Shown here one piece after another: positions 1 to 9,173 of a stretch of DNA of 33,312 nt. Position 1 is the first letter of the stretch. Each line of letters starts with the position of its first letter. Below the pieces are notes generated by a model. It was given only the letters and a program-made list of their open reading frames with translations, was not told where the DNA came from and searched no databases. The DNA comes from Muribaculaceae bacterium (lineage in GTDB: Bacteria > Bacteroidota > Bacteroidia > Bacteroidales > Muribaculaceae). The stretch covers positions 1-33,312 of the forward strand of contig JAFYCU010000013.1 of assembly GCA_017545095.1 (NCBI GenBank), read 5' to 3'. The position numbers were made by a program, and so were the translations under genes.

Positions 1-15
1 ACCAACTAATTTTGA

Positions 16-1065
<1,050 letters not shown>

Positions 1066-1088
1066 TCCATCGGCCTGAGTAACGATTA

Positions 1089-1122
1089 CCGCCCCACGAA
1101 ATTCGTGGGGCGGTTTTCTTTT
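1089..1122 (+). terminator. Rho-independent terminator of gap
   Basis: A 12-bp GC-rich perfect inverted repeat (arms 1089-1100 and 1102-1113) is followed by a T-rich run ending TTTCTTTT. It is oriented for gap. The convergent sufS gene ends at 1179, so the stem may also slow transcripts from that side, but no T-run is present on the minus strand. Confidence 0.9.
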
Positions 1123-1178
1123 GGACTCTGTTGGGGCCTGCTGGCAATCGAGTACCCGAAAGCGTGGGCCTGGTGGTG

Positions 1179-2387
1179 TCAGAACATCTCGGCCACACGG
1201 CGCACGGCGGCCACAAAGCGGTCCACCTCGTCGAGCGCGTTGTAGAAGGCAAACGAGGCGCGCACGGTGCCGGCCACACCGTAGCGATCCATGAGCGGCT
1301 GGGCGCAGTGGTGCCCGGTGCGCACGGCCACGCCCAGCTTGTCGAGCAGCAGGCCCATGTCGTAGCTGCTGATGTCGCGCACGAGGAACGACACCACCGC
1401 GCTCTTGCCCGGTGCGGCGCCGAAAATGCGCATCCCGTCAATGCTCATCAGCCCCTGCGTGGCAGCCTCGAGCAACGCATGCTCATGGGAGGCGATGTTG
1501 TCGAGGCCGATGCGCTGCACATAGTCGATGGCGGCTCCGAAGGCCGAAATGCCTACAAAGTCGGGCGTGCCAGCCTCGAACTTGAACGGCAGGTCGGCAA
1601 AGGTGGTGCGCTCAAAGGTCACGCGCCCAATCATCTCGCCGCCGCCCTGATAGGGTTCCATGCCCTGCAGCCAGTGCCGCTTGCCATAGAGCACGCCCAC
1701 ACCGGCGGGACCATACATCTTGTGGCTCGACAGGGCGTAGAAGTCGCAGTCCAAGTCCTGCACATCGATGGGGATGTGCGGTGCGGCCTGTGCACCGTCG
1801 ATGAGCACCGGCACGCCGTGGCGGTGGGCGATGGCAATCATCTCCTTGACGGGGTTCACCGTTCCCAGCACGTTGCTCACGTGGGTCAACGCCACAAAGC
1901 GTGTGGCATCGGTGAACATGTCCTCATAGGCCTCGAGGTCGAGCACGCCGTCGTCGCTGATGGGCACGGCACGGATGCGGATGCGCTTGCGGTGGCCGAT
2001 GAGCTGCCAGGGCACGATGTTGCTGTGGTGCTCCATCACGGTGAGGATGATTTCATCGCCGCTGTAGAGCTTCTCGCCAAACGACGAGGCCACCAGGTTG
2101 ATGCTCTCGGTGGTTCCGCGTGTGAAAATCACCTCGTCGGTGGTGGCAGCATTGATAAACTGCCGCACGCGCTCACGGGTAGCCTCCACATGATCGGTGG
2201 CCTCCTGCGAGAGCGTGTGCACGCCACGATGCACGTTGGCCTTGTGCTGGTAGTACATCTGGTCGATGGCCTCGACCACACATCGCGGTGTCTGCGACGT
2301 GGCGGCGTTGTCGAGGTAGATGAGCGGCTTGCCAGCCACTTCGCGGCTCAAAATCGGATATTCCGAGCGTATTTCGTTGATATTCAT
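1179..2387 (-). CDS. sufS: SufS-type group II cysteine desulfurase
   Basis: PLP enzyme that removes sulfur from L-cysteine as an enzyme-bound persulfide and feeds it to the SUF Fe-S scaffold. The 402-residue length is normal. The PLP-binding lysine is Lys223 in ALSSHKMYGPAGVG. The persulfide cysteine is Cys361 in RTGHHCAQP, on the short loop typical of SufS/CsdA rather than IscS. It is the last suf gene of a minus-strand operon (cvpA, sufB, sufC, sufD, sufS) but is separated from sufD by an AT-rich foreign-looking gene at 2597-4279 and a 210-bp AT-rich spacer. I see no convincing TAnnTTTG box in that spacer, so it probably depends on read-through. No sufE or sufU partner is visible in the window. 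Identification is secure. Confidence 0.97.
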   Translation of the reverse strand: MNINEIRSEYPILSREVAGKPLIYLDNAATSQTPRCVVEAIDQMYYQHKANVHRGVHTLSQEATDHVEATRERVRQFINAATTDEVIFTRGTTESINLVASSFGEKLYSGDEIILTVMEHHSNIVPWQLIGHRKRIRIRAVPISDDGVLDLEAYEDMFTDATRFVALTHVSNVLGTVNPVKEMIAIAHRHGVPVLIDGAQAAPHIPIDVQDLDCDFYALSSHKMYGPAGVGVLYGKRHWLQGMEPYQGGGEMIGRVTFERTTFADLPFKFEAGTPDFVGISAFGAAIDYVQRIGLDNIASHEHALLEAATQGLMSIDGMRIFGAAPGKSAVVSFLVRDISSYDMGLLLDKLGVAVRTGHHCAQPLMDRYGVAGTVRASFAFYNALDEVDRFVAAVRRVAEMF

Positions 2388-2476
2388 TGCTGTATATTCT
2401 TACAAGACAATAAAACTTATATGCATTGGTGGTTTAATTAACGTGTGACTTGTTATATTGACATCAGAAGACGAAT

Positions 2477-2605
2477 TATAAACGTTTATATCTTCTTTGA
2501 AAAGCGAGTATAATTCATTATTCGGCTTAAAATCAAGCGATTGATGGTGGAATAAATCGTTTAGTTATATACATTTTGCTCTAAATTATAAATGAATTAT
2601 ACTCG
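2477..2605. repeat. AT-rich palindromes in the spacer between sufS and the AlbA_2 gene
   Basis: Positions 2505-2519 and 2591-2605 form a perfect 15-bp inverted repeat (CGAGTATAATTCATT and its complement) with a 71-nt loop; the right arm contains the stop codon of the AlbA_2 gene (2597-2599). A separate perfect 14-bp palindrome, TATAAACGTTTATA, lies at 2477-2490. The spacer 2388-2596 is AT-rich compared with the suf genes. The structures may act as a 3' end for the AlbA_2 transcript or mark the edge of an insertion; there is no T-run, so a simple intrinsic terminator is not clear. Confidence 0.5.
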
Positions 2606-4279
2606 AAGTTCATTCGCGCCTTTGTCAGTAATGAACCAAGTTCGTCCATTTGCTCTTAACAAACCTGCAGAACTCATCTTTAAAAGAACCCGACCCAAAT
2701 AAGAAAGTTTAGCATTATCACTCTTTGCGCTCGGCAGACTATTTTCCAACGCCTCAAAAGCCTCGGATCTCTTGAATCCGTCTTTTCCGGCATTAGACGC
2801 TAATTGCAGAATCAAGTTCTTTAGAGTCTCATAGGCCAAGCCTTTGTTTCGAGTATACTGTGCAACTTGATGTGTGAGTCTCGCCACACCCAACGAAATT
2901 ATGTAATTAGGTGACCGTCCCTCAATCAGTTTTCGCTTTTTGAGATGCTCTATCGCCTGCCTTGTAACAGAATGATGTTTTTGTATGGCATCCAGCCAAA
3001 TACATTCCTTTAACGAAAGCTCATTCCCACTTTTCAATAAAGCAGAATATCTCTCATCAAGCATTTTGCCATAGATGGTAACTCCTACGGTTCGATTTTC
3101 AATGTCTATGTCGTAATCTGGCATGGGGAAGAAGCGATTTCGTTGTTCGATATAGATCTTTTTGATACCACGCCCCACTGTATCAATCATATTGAAGTGA
3201 ACCATTCCCTTGCAAAGGCACTCATTGCGATAATGCAACTGCGGCCCTTTATGCTCAAGTGCGTTTTCGATAGTACCGGGAACAAAAGTTCCGCCGTTGC
3301 CATAATATAACATATCAGGACCTTCGACAAAAACAATTCTTTGTTGAAGTGTATAATCTTGATGGGCTATGGCATTATGAAGTGCCTCGCGAATCGTGTA
3401 ATCATCATACTGTTTCATCGTATCGGGAAACAATGTGCCACCTGGCAACTCTCGCATTGTCTTATTACGAATTTTGGCCAACACTTTGTCAACAGTCAAT
3501 AGAAAAGGAATAGTAAAATGTTCGTAATCATCAACAATCCCTTCTTTGTCTTGTAGCGTCCATGTTATTTGAGCTACAGCAGGATGGATTTTGTTAAGGG
3601 ACAAAGGCTTTCCAAGTAGTAAAATGGCAGCTCGAGTTATTTGCCCATCACGCATCAAATTACTATGGTACAAAAAGTCCTCTACGCTCCAACTTTCAAC
3701 TTCTTCACCCGAAATATTTGAACTATGCACTTTTTTGTACATCACCCTGGCTGTTGCTATGGCAAGTTCGTCAAGGTCGTCGATGGAAGCATTGGGAACT
3801 AATTGCGCAGACCAGTCGGGAATTGGCGACTGATGACGAATCTCGTCACGCTTTGATTGATTCAAAGGTTTTAAACTTTCACCATCGCGAGCATATGCAA
3901 TACCTTTCCAATGTACCACCATATTTCTTGGTGAAGCGGGCACTTTGAATAGCAACACTCGTTTTCCATCAATATGCACTGGCACAATCTCACGAAAAAT
4001 AAGATTGTCAGTTGTGTGCTGTGACATATCATGCTTTAATTTGTTTAAAGCCTTTTCCCCATTCTTGAAATTAGTTCCAATTATTTCATGAGTTTTATTG
4101 TGAATTCCAAATACGATCCAAGCAAAATCGTGTTCTCGAAGATTTGCCTCGTTGCTCAAAGCAGAAAAATATCGGCCTAACTCATCAATATCAAAGCTTG
4201 CCTTAGCCTCTTTAAACTCAACCACTTCGTTTTCTGAGCGATTGAGCAGGTTAGTCAATATGTCGTGATAATTAGCCAT
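2597..4279 (-). CDS. Schlafen AlbA_2-domain / RecG-like ATP-binding protein
   Basis: 560 residues. Residues about 15-140 form an AlbA_2 (Schlafen-like, nucleic-acid-binding) domain: E-V-V-E-F-K-E near residue 21, then FAWIVFGIHNKTHEIIGT and a YARDGESLKP stretch. Residues about 293-380 match the HATPase_c_4 module of the so-called RecG-like regulators (EALHNAIAHQDY, then a TVGRGI turn). Residues about 420-470 look like a winged helix (SVTRQAIEHLKKRKLIEG). Proteins of this build are usually annotated as putative transcriptional regulators or RecG-like helicases, though no helicase motors are present; some Schlafen-like proteins take part in phage defence, but nothing here proves that. Codon and base use are clearly AT-rich against sufD and sufS, suggesting later acquisition. 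It lies in the operon direction, 73 bp after sufD, with no clear promoter of its own. Confidence 0.85.
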   Translation of the reverse strand: MANYHDILTNLLNRSENEVVEFKEAKASFDIDELGRYFSALSNEANLREHDFAWIVFGIHNKTHEIIGTNFKNGEKALNKLKHDMSQHTTDNLIFREIVPVHIDGKRVLLFKVPASPRNMVVHWKGIAYARDGESLKPLNQSKRDEIRHQSPIPDWSAQLVPNASIDDLDELAIATARVMYKKVHSSNISGEEVESWSVEDFLYHSNLMRDGQITRAAILLLGKPLSLNKIHPAVAQITWTLQDKEGIVDDYEHFTIPFLLTVDKVLAKIRNKTMRELPGGTLFPDTMKQYDDYTIREALHNAIAHQDYTLQQRIVFVEGPDMLYYGNGGTFVPGTIENALEHKGPQLHYRNECLCKGMVHFNMIDTVGRGIKKIYIEQRNRFFPMPDYDIDIENRTVGVTIYGKMLDERYSALLKSGNELSLKECIWLDAIQKHHSVTRQAIEHLKKRKLIEGRSPNYIISLGVARLTHQVAQYTRNKGLAYETLKNLILQLASNAGKDGFKRSEAFEALENSLPSAKSDNAKLSYLGRVLLKMSSAGLLRANGRTWFITDKGANELRV

Positions 4280-4352
4280 ATTATCGAAGTTTATCCATTC
4301 ATTAAACTCTTGATAACAATATCTATTGATTTACAAGGTTCAAATTCTGATT

Positions 4353-5693
4353 TTACTTGCACACGGCACAGCCGTTGCAGGCGGCGAGGGTGCCGTCGAA
4401 GCGTTTTTCCACCAGGTGGTGGAGGCGATCGCGCAGCACGTCGAGTCGCACGCCATCGATGACATCGGCCATGAATGCCTGCATGAGCAGTCGGCGGGCT
4501 TCGGCTTCGGGCACGCCGCGTGTGCGCATATAGAACATGGCTTCCTGGTCGAGCTGGCCTATGGTGGTGCCGTGCGAGGCTTTCACGTCATCGGTGTAGA
4601 TCTCGAGCTGGGGCTTGGTGTGCATCTTGGCCTGGGGCGAGGCACACAGGTTGCGGTTGCCCTGATAAGCCTCCACACGCGGGCAGCCCTCCTGAATGAG
4701 CACCTTGCCGGCAAAGGCCCCCACGGCCTGGTCGCTGAGCACATACTTGAACATCTGGTTGCTGGTGCAGCGCGGCGCGTTGTGGCTGACAAACGAGCGA
4801 GTGTCGACGTGCTGTGTGCCGCTGGCAATGGTCATGCCCAGCAGCTGCGTGTCGGCATGCTCGCCGGTGACCTCGATGTGGTAGTTGTTGCGCGAGAGGC
4901 CGTTGGTGAGCGTGATGCCATCGATGAGCACCTGACTGCCCTCGTGCTGCTCGACAAAGATGCTCGACACCCGGCGCGTGTCGGGGCCACTCTCCTCCAG
5001 GTCGTAGTAGTCGATGGTGGCGTTAGAGCCGGCCACGAGCTCCACCACCTGCAGGTTCAGGCTCTCGACACCGCTCCCCTGTGTGTGGTCGCAGGCCAGC
5101 AGCCGCACATGTGCATCGGCTTCGGCCACCACCAGCAGCCGGCGCACAGCCATCGTGGGCTGGGCAGCCGAGAGGATGTTGAGCAGCTGGATGGGCTTGG
5201 CGGCAGTGACTCCAGCTGGCACATACACCAGCAGGCCGTCCTGCGCCAGCAGCGTGTTGAGCCATGCCGTGAGGTCGCCCTTCGCCGACAGGCGGCCCAA
5301 GTGCGCGGCCAGCACATCGGGGTGGTTTACTGCTGCCTCGGCGAGCGTCTCCACGCACACCGCACCGCAGTTGCGGCGCGACAGGTTGCTGATGTGCGGC
5401 ACATCGTTGAAGGTGTGCAGCAGGCTGGTGCTCAGGTTGGGCACATCGCAGCGCAGACTCTCGGCGGGGTCGATGGCATAGTCGAGTCGAGTGAGGTTCA
5501 CGCCGTAGTCGGGCGCGAACACGGCCTCAAGGTCGGTGGCTTCATAGTCCTCGGCTCCCTTGCGCGGCAGCTGTGCTCCGTCGAGTGCGGCCAAAGCCGC
5601 CGGGCGCAGCGCATTGAGTGCCGCTGGCGCATGACGCTCAAGCAGCTCACGATGCTGGCGATAGAGGTCGATATATTGTTGTAATGCGTTCAT
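4353..5693 (-). CDS. sufD: Fe-S cluster assembly protein SufD
   Basis: 446-residue partner of SufB in the SufBC2D scaffold on which Fe-S clusters are built in the cytosol. The C-terminal SufBD core is clear: a beta-helix-rich middle, then KASHGTTIGQLDQEAMFYM with the conserved histidine, and RGVPEAEARRLLMQAF, ending in CNGCAVCK. The N-terminal third (about residues 1-150) is the variable helical region, as in other SufD proteins. The start ATG at 5693 is 42 bp downstream of the sufC stop, which fits one transcript. Its GC-rich codon use matches sufB. The cysteine-rich tail is a small oddity; whether those cysteines bind metal cannot be told from sequence. Identification is secure, and position between sufC and sufS supports SufD over SufB. 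Confidence 0.96.
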   Translation of the reverse strand: MNALQQYIDLYRQHRELLERHAPAALNALRPAALAALDGAQLPRKGAEDYEATDLEAVFAPDYGVNLTRLDYAIDPAESLRCDVPNLSTSLLHTFNDVPHISNLSRRNCGAVCVETLAEAAVNHPDVLAAHLGRLSAKGDLTAWLNTLLAQDGLLVYVPAGVTAAKPIQLLNILSAAQPTMAVRRLLVVAEADAHVRLLACDHTQGSGVESLNLQVVELVAGSNATIDYYDLEESGPDTRRVSSIFVEQHEGSQVLIDGITLTNGLSRNNYHIEVTGEHADTQLLGMTIASGTQHVDTRSFVSHNAPRCTSNQMFKYVLSDQAVGAFAGKVLIQEGCPRVEAYQGNRNLCASPQAKMHTKPQLEIYTDDVKASHGTTIGQLDQEAMFYMRTRGVPEAEARRLLMQAFMADVIDGVRLDVLRDRLHHLVEKRFDGTLAACNGCAVCK

Positions 5694-5735
5694 TGGATGG
5701 ATGGGGGAAATGGGGTGAGAGATGTGGGGTTTATC

Positions 5736-6491
5736 CTACTCCTCGCCGATGGTTTGCTTAATCCAGTCGTAGCCCTTTTCTTCGAGTTCGAGTGCGAGTT
5801 CGGGTCCAGCACTCATCACGATTCGGCCTTTGTAGAGGATGTGCACGAAGTCGGGCTTGATGTAGTCGAGCAACCGCTGGTAGTGAGTGATGACGATGGT
5901 GGCGTTGTCCTGACTTTTCAGTTTATTCACGCCGCCGGCCACGATGCGCAGGGCATCAATATCTAGTCCGCTGTCGGTCTCATCGAGGATGCTTAGTCGA
6001 GGCTCGAGCATGGCCATCTGAAAAATTTCGTTGCGCTTCTTCTCGCCGCCGCTGAACCCTTCGTTCACGGCACGCGAGGCGAGTTTATTGTCCAGGTCCA
6101 CCACGGCACGGCGTTCGCGCATAAGTTTGAGGAACTCGCTGGCGGTGAGTTCTTTCTCGCCGTGATAACGACGCTTGGCATTCACGGCGGCTTTCATGAA
6201 TCCGGTCATTGACACTCCGGGGATCTCCACCGGGTACTGGAAACTGAGGAACAAACCCTCGTGGGCGCGGTCTTCAGGCGAGAGGGCAAGCAAGTCCTTG
6301 CCGTAGAACGTGGCCGACCCACCGGTGACAGTGTAAGCGGGATTGCCGGTGAGCACAGCACTTAGCGTACTCTTCCCGCTACCGTTAGGCCCCATGATGG
6401 CATGCACCTCACCCGGACGTACGGTCAGGTTCACTCCCTTCAATATCTCCTTGCCCTCGACCGAGGCGCGTAAATCTTTAATTTCTAACAT
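5736..6491 (-). CDS. sufC: Fe-S cluster assembly ATPase SufC
   Basis: 251-residue ABC-type ATPase without membrane partners; it powers conformational change of the SufBC2D complex. Walker A is GPNGSGKST (residues 34-42). The signature is FSGGEKKR (146-153). Walker B and the following residues read LSILDETDSGLD (167-178), the SufC-specific form, and the H-loop histidine is in IVITHYQR. Length is normal. It lies directly upstream of sufD. On its other side a 500-bp inverted-repeat cassette separates it from sufB, so SufB and SufC are not adjacent as they usually are. A promoter-like TTTG-N18-TAATTTTG lies just before its start and may give independent transcription. Identification is secure. 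Confidence 0.97.
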   Translation of the reverse strand: MLEIKDLRASVEGKEILKGVNLTVRPGEVHAIMGPNGSGKSTLSAVLTGNPAYTVTGGSATFYGKDLLALSPEDRAHEGLFLSFQYPVEIPGVSMTGFMKAAVNAKRRYHGEKELTASEFLKLMRERRAVVDLDNKLASRAVNEGFSGGEKKRNEIFQMAMLEPRLSILDETDSGLDIDALRIVAGGVNKLKSQDNATIVITHYQRLLDYIKPDFVHILYKGRIVMSAGPELALELEEKGYDWIKQTIGEE

Positions 6492-6513
6492 ATAGCGTAT
6501 GATTTTGCAAGAC

Positions 6514-6543
6514 CAAAATTAATGTTTTAGACAAAAGAACAAA
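6514..6543 (-). promoter_or_regulatory. Possible Bacteroidetes-type promoter for sufC
   Basis: On the minus strand a TTTG box (6543-6540) is followed after 18 bp by TAATTTTG (6521-6514), matching the -33/-7 consensus of the phylum. The sufC start codon is 22 bp downstream. It lies on the sufC side of the GxxExxY cassette, so it could restore sufCDS expression after the insertion. Confidence 0.5.
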
Positions 6544-6545
6544 TA

Positions 6546-6598
6546 TTTTTAGACATAAGAACACAAGTCTTTGATATCGGTTGACATAAGAACATAAG
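6546..6598 (+). repeat. Left inverted repeat of the GxxExxY cassette
   Basis: 53 bp, starting TTTTTAGACATAAGAAC and ending TTGACATAAGAACATAAG. It matches the complement of 6993-7045 with six mismatches and no gaps. A weaker extra half-unit (AGACAAAAGAAC) lies just outside at about 6529-6540. Confidence 0.85.
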
Positions 6599-6599
6599 A

Positions 6600-6983
6600 T
6601 TAATTTGTTTGGCGACAAGTGCGGTATTTGCGTTTGATTTGAATTTTACTGAGATTGCCAAAGTTAATGAGCAATCCATCTTCGATGCCTGTTGTTGTGA
6701 GATAGTTGACCAATTGGGCTTCGTTTGCTTCTTGAAGATGCTCTACTGCTTTGATTTCCAGGATTAAGCAATTCTCAACAATAATATCAGGAACATAGAA
6801 ACCAACTACTTGGTCATCATACTTGACTTCCAATGGCTGTTGCTGCTGAGCCAAAAGTCCAGCTTTTCTTAATTCAATGGTCAGCGCATTTTCATACACT
6901 TTTTCAAGATAGCCCGGAGTTAGTTTTCGACGCACAATCATTGCACAATCCATAACCTGTTTCACCAATAATTCTATGTCCAT
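6600..6983 (-). CDS. GxxExxY family protein (PD-(D/E)XK nuclease superfamily)
   Basis: 127 residues. The family motif is GYLEKVYE (residues 24-31). A PD-(D/E)XK-like core follows: Asp66 in YVPDIIVEN and Glu76-x-Lys78 in LILEIKAV, then a helix with Gln90 (EAQLVNYL). These are the metal-binding and catalytic positions expected in this superfamily, so the core looks intact; the biological role of the family is not established. It starts at ATG 6983 and runs in the same direction as the suf genes, between sufB and sufC, but is bounded on both sides by 53-bp inverted repeats. Its base composition is AT-rich against its neighbours. It is unlikely to have a part in Fe-S assembly. Alternatives are a selfish cassette gene or a solitary nuclease-like domain with a housekeeping role. 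Confidence 0.88.
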   Translation of the reverse strand: MDIELLVKQVMDCAMIVRRKLTPGYLEKVYENALTIELRKAGLLAQQQQPLEVKYDDQVVGFYVPDIIVENCLILEIKAVEHLQEANEAQLVNYLTTTGIEDGLLINFGNLSKIQIKRKYRTCRQTN

Positions 6984-6992
6984 ACAAAAAAC

Positions 6993-7045
6993 TTATGTTC
7001 TTATGTCATCCGCAATCAAAGGCTTACGTTCTTATGTCTAAAAAA
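6993..7045 (-). repeat. Right inverted repeat of the GxxExxY cassette
   Basis: 53 bp, the inverted partner of 6546-6598 (47/53). It ends 5 bp from the sufB stop codon at 7051. Confidence 0.85.
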
Positions 7046-7050
7046 CCAGG

Positions 7051-8526
7051 TTATCCGATGGAGCCTTCGAGTGAGACGCTTAGGAGGCGCTGGGCTTCGA
7101 CGGCGAACTCCATCGGCAGCTTGGCCATCACCTCCTTGGCATAGCCATTCACGATGAGCCCCACAGCATCCTCGGTGCTGATGCCACGCTGGTTGCAGTA
7201 GAAAATCTGCTCCTCGTTGATTTTGCTCGTGGTGGCTTCGTGCTCCACCACCGACGTGTCGTTGCCGACCTCGATGACGGGGAACGTGTGCGCCCCGCTG
7301 GTGTCGCTCAGCAGCAGGCTGTCGCATTGCGTGTAGTTGCGGCATCCCGTGGCTTGCGGCGCGATGCGCACCAGGCCGCGGTAGCTGTTCTGGCTGTGAC
7401 CGGCGCTGATACCCTTGCTCACGATGGTGGAGCGCGTGTTCTTGCCCAAGTGGATCATCTTGGTGCCCGTATCGGCTTCCTGCCGGTTGCGCGTCAGGGC
7501 CACGCTGTAGAACTCCGCCACCGAGCCCTCGCCGCGCAAGATGCAGCTGGGGTATTTCCAGGTGATGGCGCTGCCCGTCTCCACCTGCGTCCACGAGAGC
7601 TTGCTGTGGTCGCCACGGCACAGTCCGCGCTTGGTCACCAAATTGTAGATGCCTCCGCGGCCTTCCTTGTCGCCTGGATACCAGTTCTGCACGGTGCTGT
7701 ACTTCACCTCGGCGCGGTCCTCGACAAAAATCTCCACGATGGCGGCGTGCAGCTGGTTCTCGTCGCGCATCGGTGCCGTGCAGCCCTCGAGGTAGCTCAC
7801 ATAGGCATCATCGTCGGCGATGATGAGCGTGCGCTCGAACTGTCCCGTCTGCGCCGCGTTGATGCGGAAATAGCTCGACAGCTCCATCGGGCAACGTACC
7901 CCCTTGGGGATATAGACAAACGAGCCGTCGCTGAACACCGCCGAGTTGAGAGCGGCGAAGAAATTGTCGGTGGGCGGCACCACCTTGCCCAGGTATTTCC
8001 GCACCAGGTCGGGATAGTCGCGCACGGCCTCGCTGATGGGGCAGAAAATCACGCCCAGCTCGGCGAGACGCTCGCTATAGGTGGTGCGCACACTCACGCT
8101 GTCGACAATGGCATCCACCGCCATGCCGCTCAGTGCCTTGCGCTCCTGAAGGGGTATGCCCAGTTTGTCGAAGGTCTTCATCAGTTCTGGATCCACCTCG
8201 CCCTCTTTCTTCTGCTTGGGAGCGGCAAAGTAGCTGATGTCCTGGTAGTCGATTTCGGGCAGGTGCACGTGCCCCCAGGTGGGCTGGCGCAGCGTTTTCC
8301 AGTGTGCAAACGCCTTCAGACGGAACTCCAGCAGCCACTCAGGCTCATGCTTGAGGGCCGAAATCTGGCGCACCACATCCTCGTTGAGTCCTTTGGGAAT
8401 CACATTCGTGTCGATGTCGGTCACAAAGCCATATTTATATTCCTGGCCTACCGCATCGCGCAGAATGTCTTCGTCTTGAGGCTGCTTTTTCAATTTCTCT
8501 TTCTCGTTATCTTGTTGGTTCTTCAT
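7051..8526 (-). CDS. sufB: Fe-S cluster assembly scaffold protein SufB
   Basis: 491-residue core scaffold subunit of SufBC2D. Recognisable family stretches are the [15 protein letters not shown] region, the YLEGCTAPM turn with a conserved cysteine, [27 protein letters not shown] (a candidate persulfide-relay cysteine), and a C-terminal [21 protein letters not shown] segment. The ATG at 8526 is 12 bp after the stop of cvpA, so the two are almost surely co-transcribed from the promoter region upstream of cvpA. Its stop at 7051 is immediately followed by the inverted-repeat cassette. The codon use is GC-rich and uniform. The length matches usual SufB proteins (about 470-490), and the identification is secure. 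Confidence 0.97.
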   Translation of the reverse strand: MKNQQDNEKEKLKKQPQDEDILRDAVGQEYKYGFVTDIDTNVIPKGLNEDVVRQISALKHEPEWLLEFRLKAFAHWKTLRQPTWGHVHLPEIDYQDISYFAAPKQKKEGEVDPELMKTFDKLGIPLQERKALSGMAVDAIVDSVSVRTTYSERLAELGVIFCPISEAVRDYPDLVRKYLGKVVPPTDNFFAALNSAVFSDGSFVYIPKGVRCPMELSSYFRINAAQTGQFERTLIIADDDAYVSYLEGCTAPMRDENQLHAAIVEIFVEDRAEVKYSTVQNWYPGDKEGRGGIYNLVTKRGLCRGDHSKLSWTQVETGSAITWKYPSCILRGEGSVAEFYSVALTRNRQEADTGTKMIHLGKNTRSTIVSKGISAGHSQNSYRGLVRIAPQATGCRNYTQCDSLLLSDTSGAHTFPVIEVGNDTSVVEHEATTSKINEEQIFYCNQRGISTEDAVGLIVNGYAKEVMAKLPMEFAVEAQRLLSVSLEGSIG

Positions 8527-8538
8527 TATCGGGTTGGA

Positions 8539-9111
8539 TTAATTAGACTGATTGGTGTCGACTGCCGGAGATGAGGCTGGCAGTGGCTCGCGATAGAGCA
8601 GCAGCGAGTCGCTGGGCATGCGGTCGGCTCCGAGCACGCGTGGCATCAGGTCGAGCGTGAACTCATACGGCTTGTTGTTGAGTGCATGACGCGTGGCAAA
8701 TGTTTCGGCATTGGGGTTGTAGGCGTAGTAAAGGTTGAGCAAAATGCTGAGCACAAACAGGTATTTGAACGCAAACAAACCTGCACCCCCCACGCGGTCG
8801 AGACACCCCAGTCGCGTGGCTTTCACCACTTTTCGTGCCAAACACCCCACCACGCGCAGCACCAGCGTCACCGTCAGGAAGAGCATACTCAATGCCACCG
8901 CCTTGACGGTGATGCTCGCCAGCGGCCAGTGGGCGGCCTCGGGGTTGATGGCCAGAAACAGCTGAGTGACCTCGTCGCCAAAGAACAGACACACCACAAT
9001 GCCCACAGCCCAGCTCACCAGCGAAGCTGCCTGACGAATCAAGCCCTTGCTCCACCCAATCACAAGTGCTCCAAGCACGATGAGCAGTATGATGCAGTCG
9101 ATAAATGTCAT
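8539..9111 (-). CDS. CvpA family inner-membrane protein
   Basis: 190 residues, beginning MTFIDCIILLIVLGALVIGWSKGLIRQAASLVSW, the typical CvpA N-terminus: a first membrane helix, then a G-x-x-K-G-hairpin and a second helix. Further hydrophobic segments lie near residues 60-90 and 100-125; the C-terminal about 60 residues are polar. CvpA proteins are needed for colicin V production in E. coli and for envelope stress tolerance elsewhere; the molecular activity is not known. I choose the ATG at 9111, not the longer open frame from 9255, because the extension runs through promoter boxes and a hairpin repeat and is not protein-like. It is the first gene of the suf transcript, 12 bp before sufB. Confidence 0.88.
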   Translation of the reverse strand: MTFIDCIILLIVLGALVIGWSKGLIRQAASLVSWAVGIVVCLFFGDEVTQLFLAINPEAAHWPLASITVKAVALSMLFLTVTLVLRVVGCLARKVVKATRLGCLDRVGGAGLFAFKYLFVLSILLNLYYAYNPNAETFATRHALNNKPYEFTLDLMPRVLGADRMPSDSLLLYREPLPASSPAVDTNQSN

Positions 9112-9142
9112 GTCGTTGCGTCGATGGTTGAAAAATAACTTG

Positions 9143-9173
9143 CAAAGGTAGTGCAAATCGAGCGAAGTACAAA
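9143..9173 (-). promoter_or_regulatory. Proximal promoter of the cvpA-suf operon
   Basis: On the minus strand TTTG (9173-9170), 19 bp, then TACCTTTG (9150-9143), a full match to the Bacteroidetes -33/-7 pattern, 31 bp before the cvpA start. The -33 box is the inner end of the hairpin arm at 9163-9174, so folding or a protein bound to that palindrome would affect it. Confidence 0.75.

Larger units (their letters stand above)
6546..7045. mobile_element. 500-bp GxxExxY cassette with 53-bp inverted repeats
   Basis: Left end 6546-6598 and right end 6993-7045 are inverted copies matching at 47 of 53 positions. Each end itself holds two near-copies of an ACATAAGAACATAAG-like word. The only gene inside is the GxxExxY protein, whose stop codon touches the left repeat; its start lies 9 bp from the right repeat. 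The cassette begins 5 bp after the sufB stop and splits sufB from sufC. No transposase is encoded, and I see no obvious target-site duplication. A lone end copy is present at 29783-29831. The call as a mobile or formerly mobile unit is inference from this symmetry and position. Confidence 0.6.

Noticed and set aside
1131..2441. Long plus-strand open frame opposite sufS
   Set aside because: Histidine- and glycine-rich antisense shadow of a well-supported GC-rich gene; the same happens opposite sufD (4326-5684), sufB (7240-8574) and the VWA gene (15138-16880).
2597..4279. RecG helicase
   Set aside because: Only the HATPase_c_4-type module that gives such annotations is present; helicase motors are missing.
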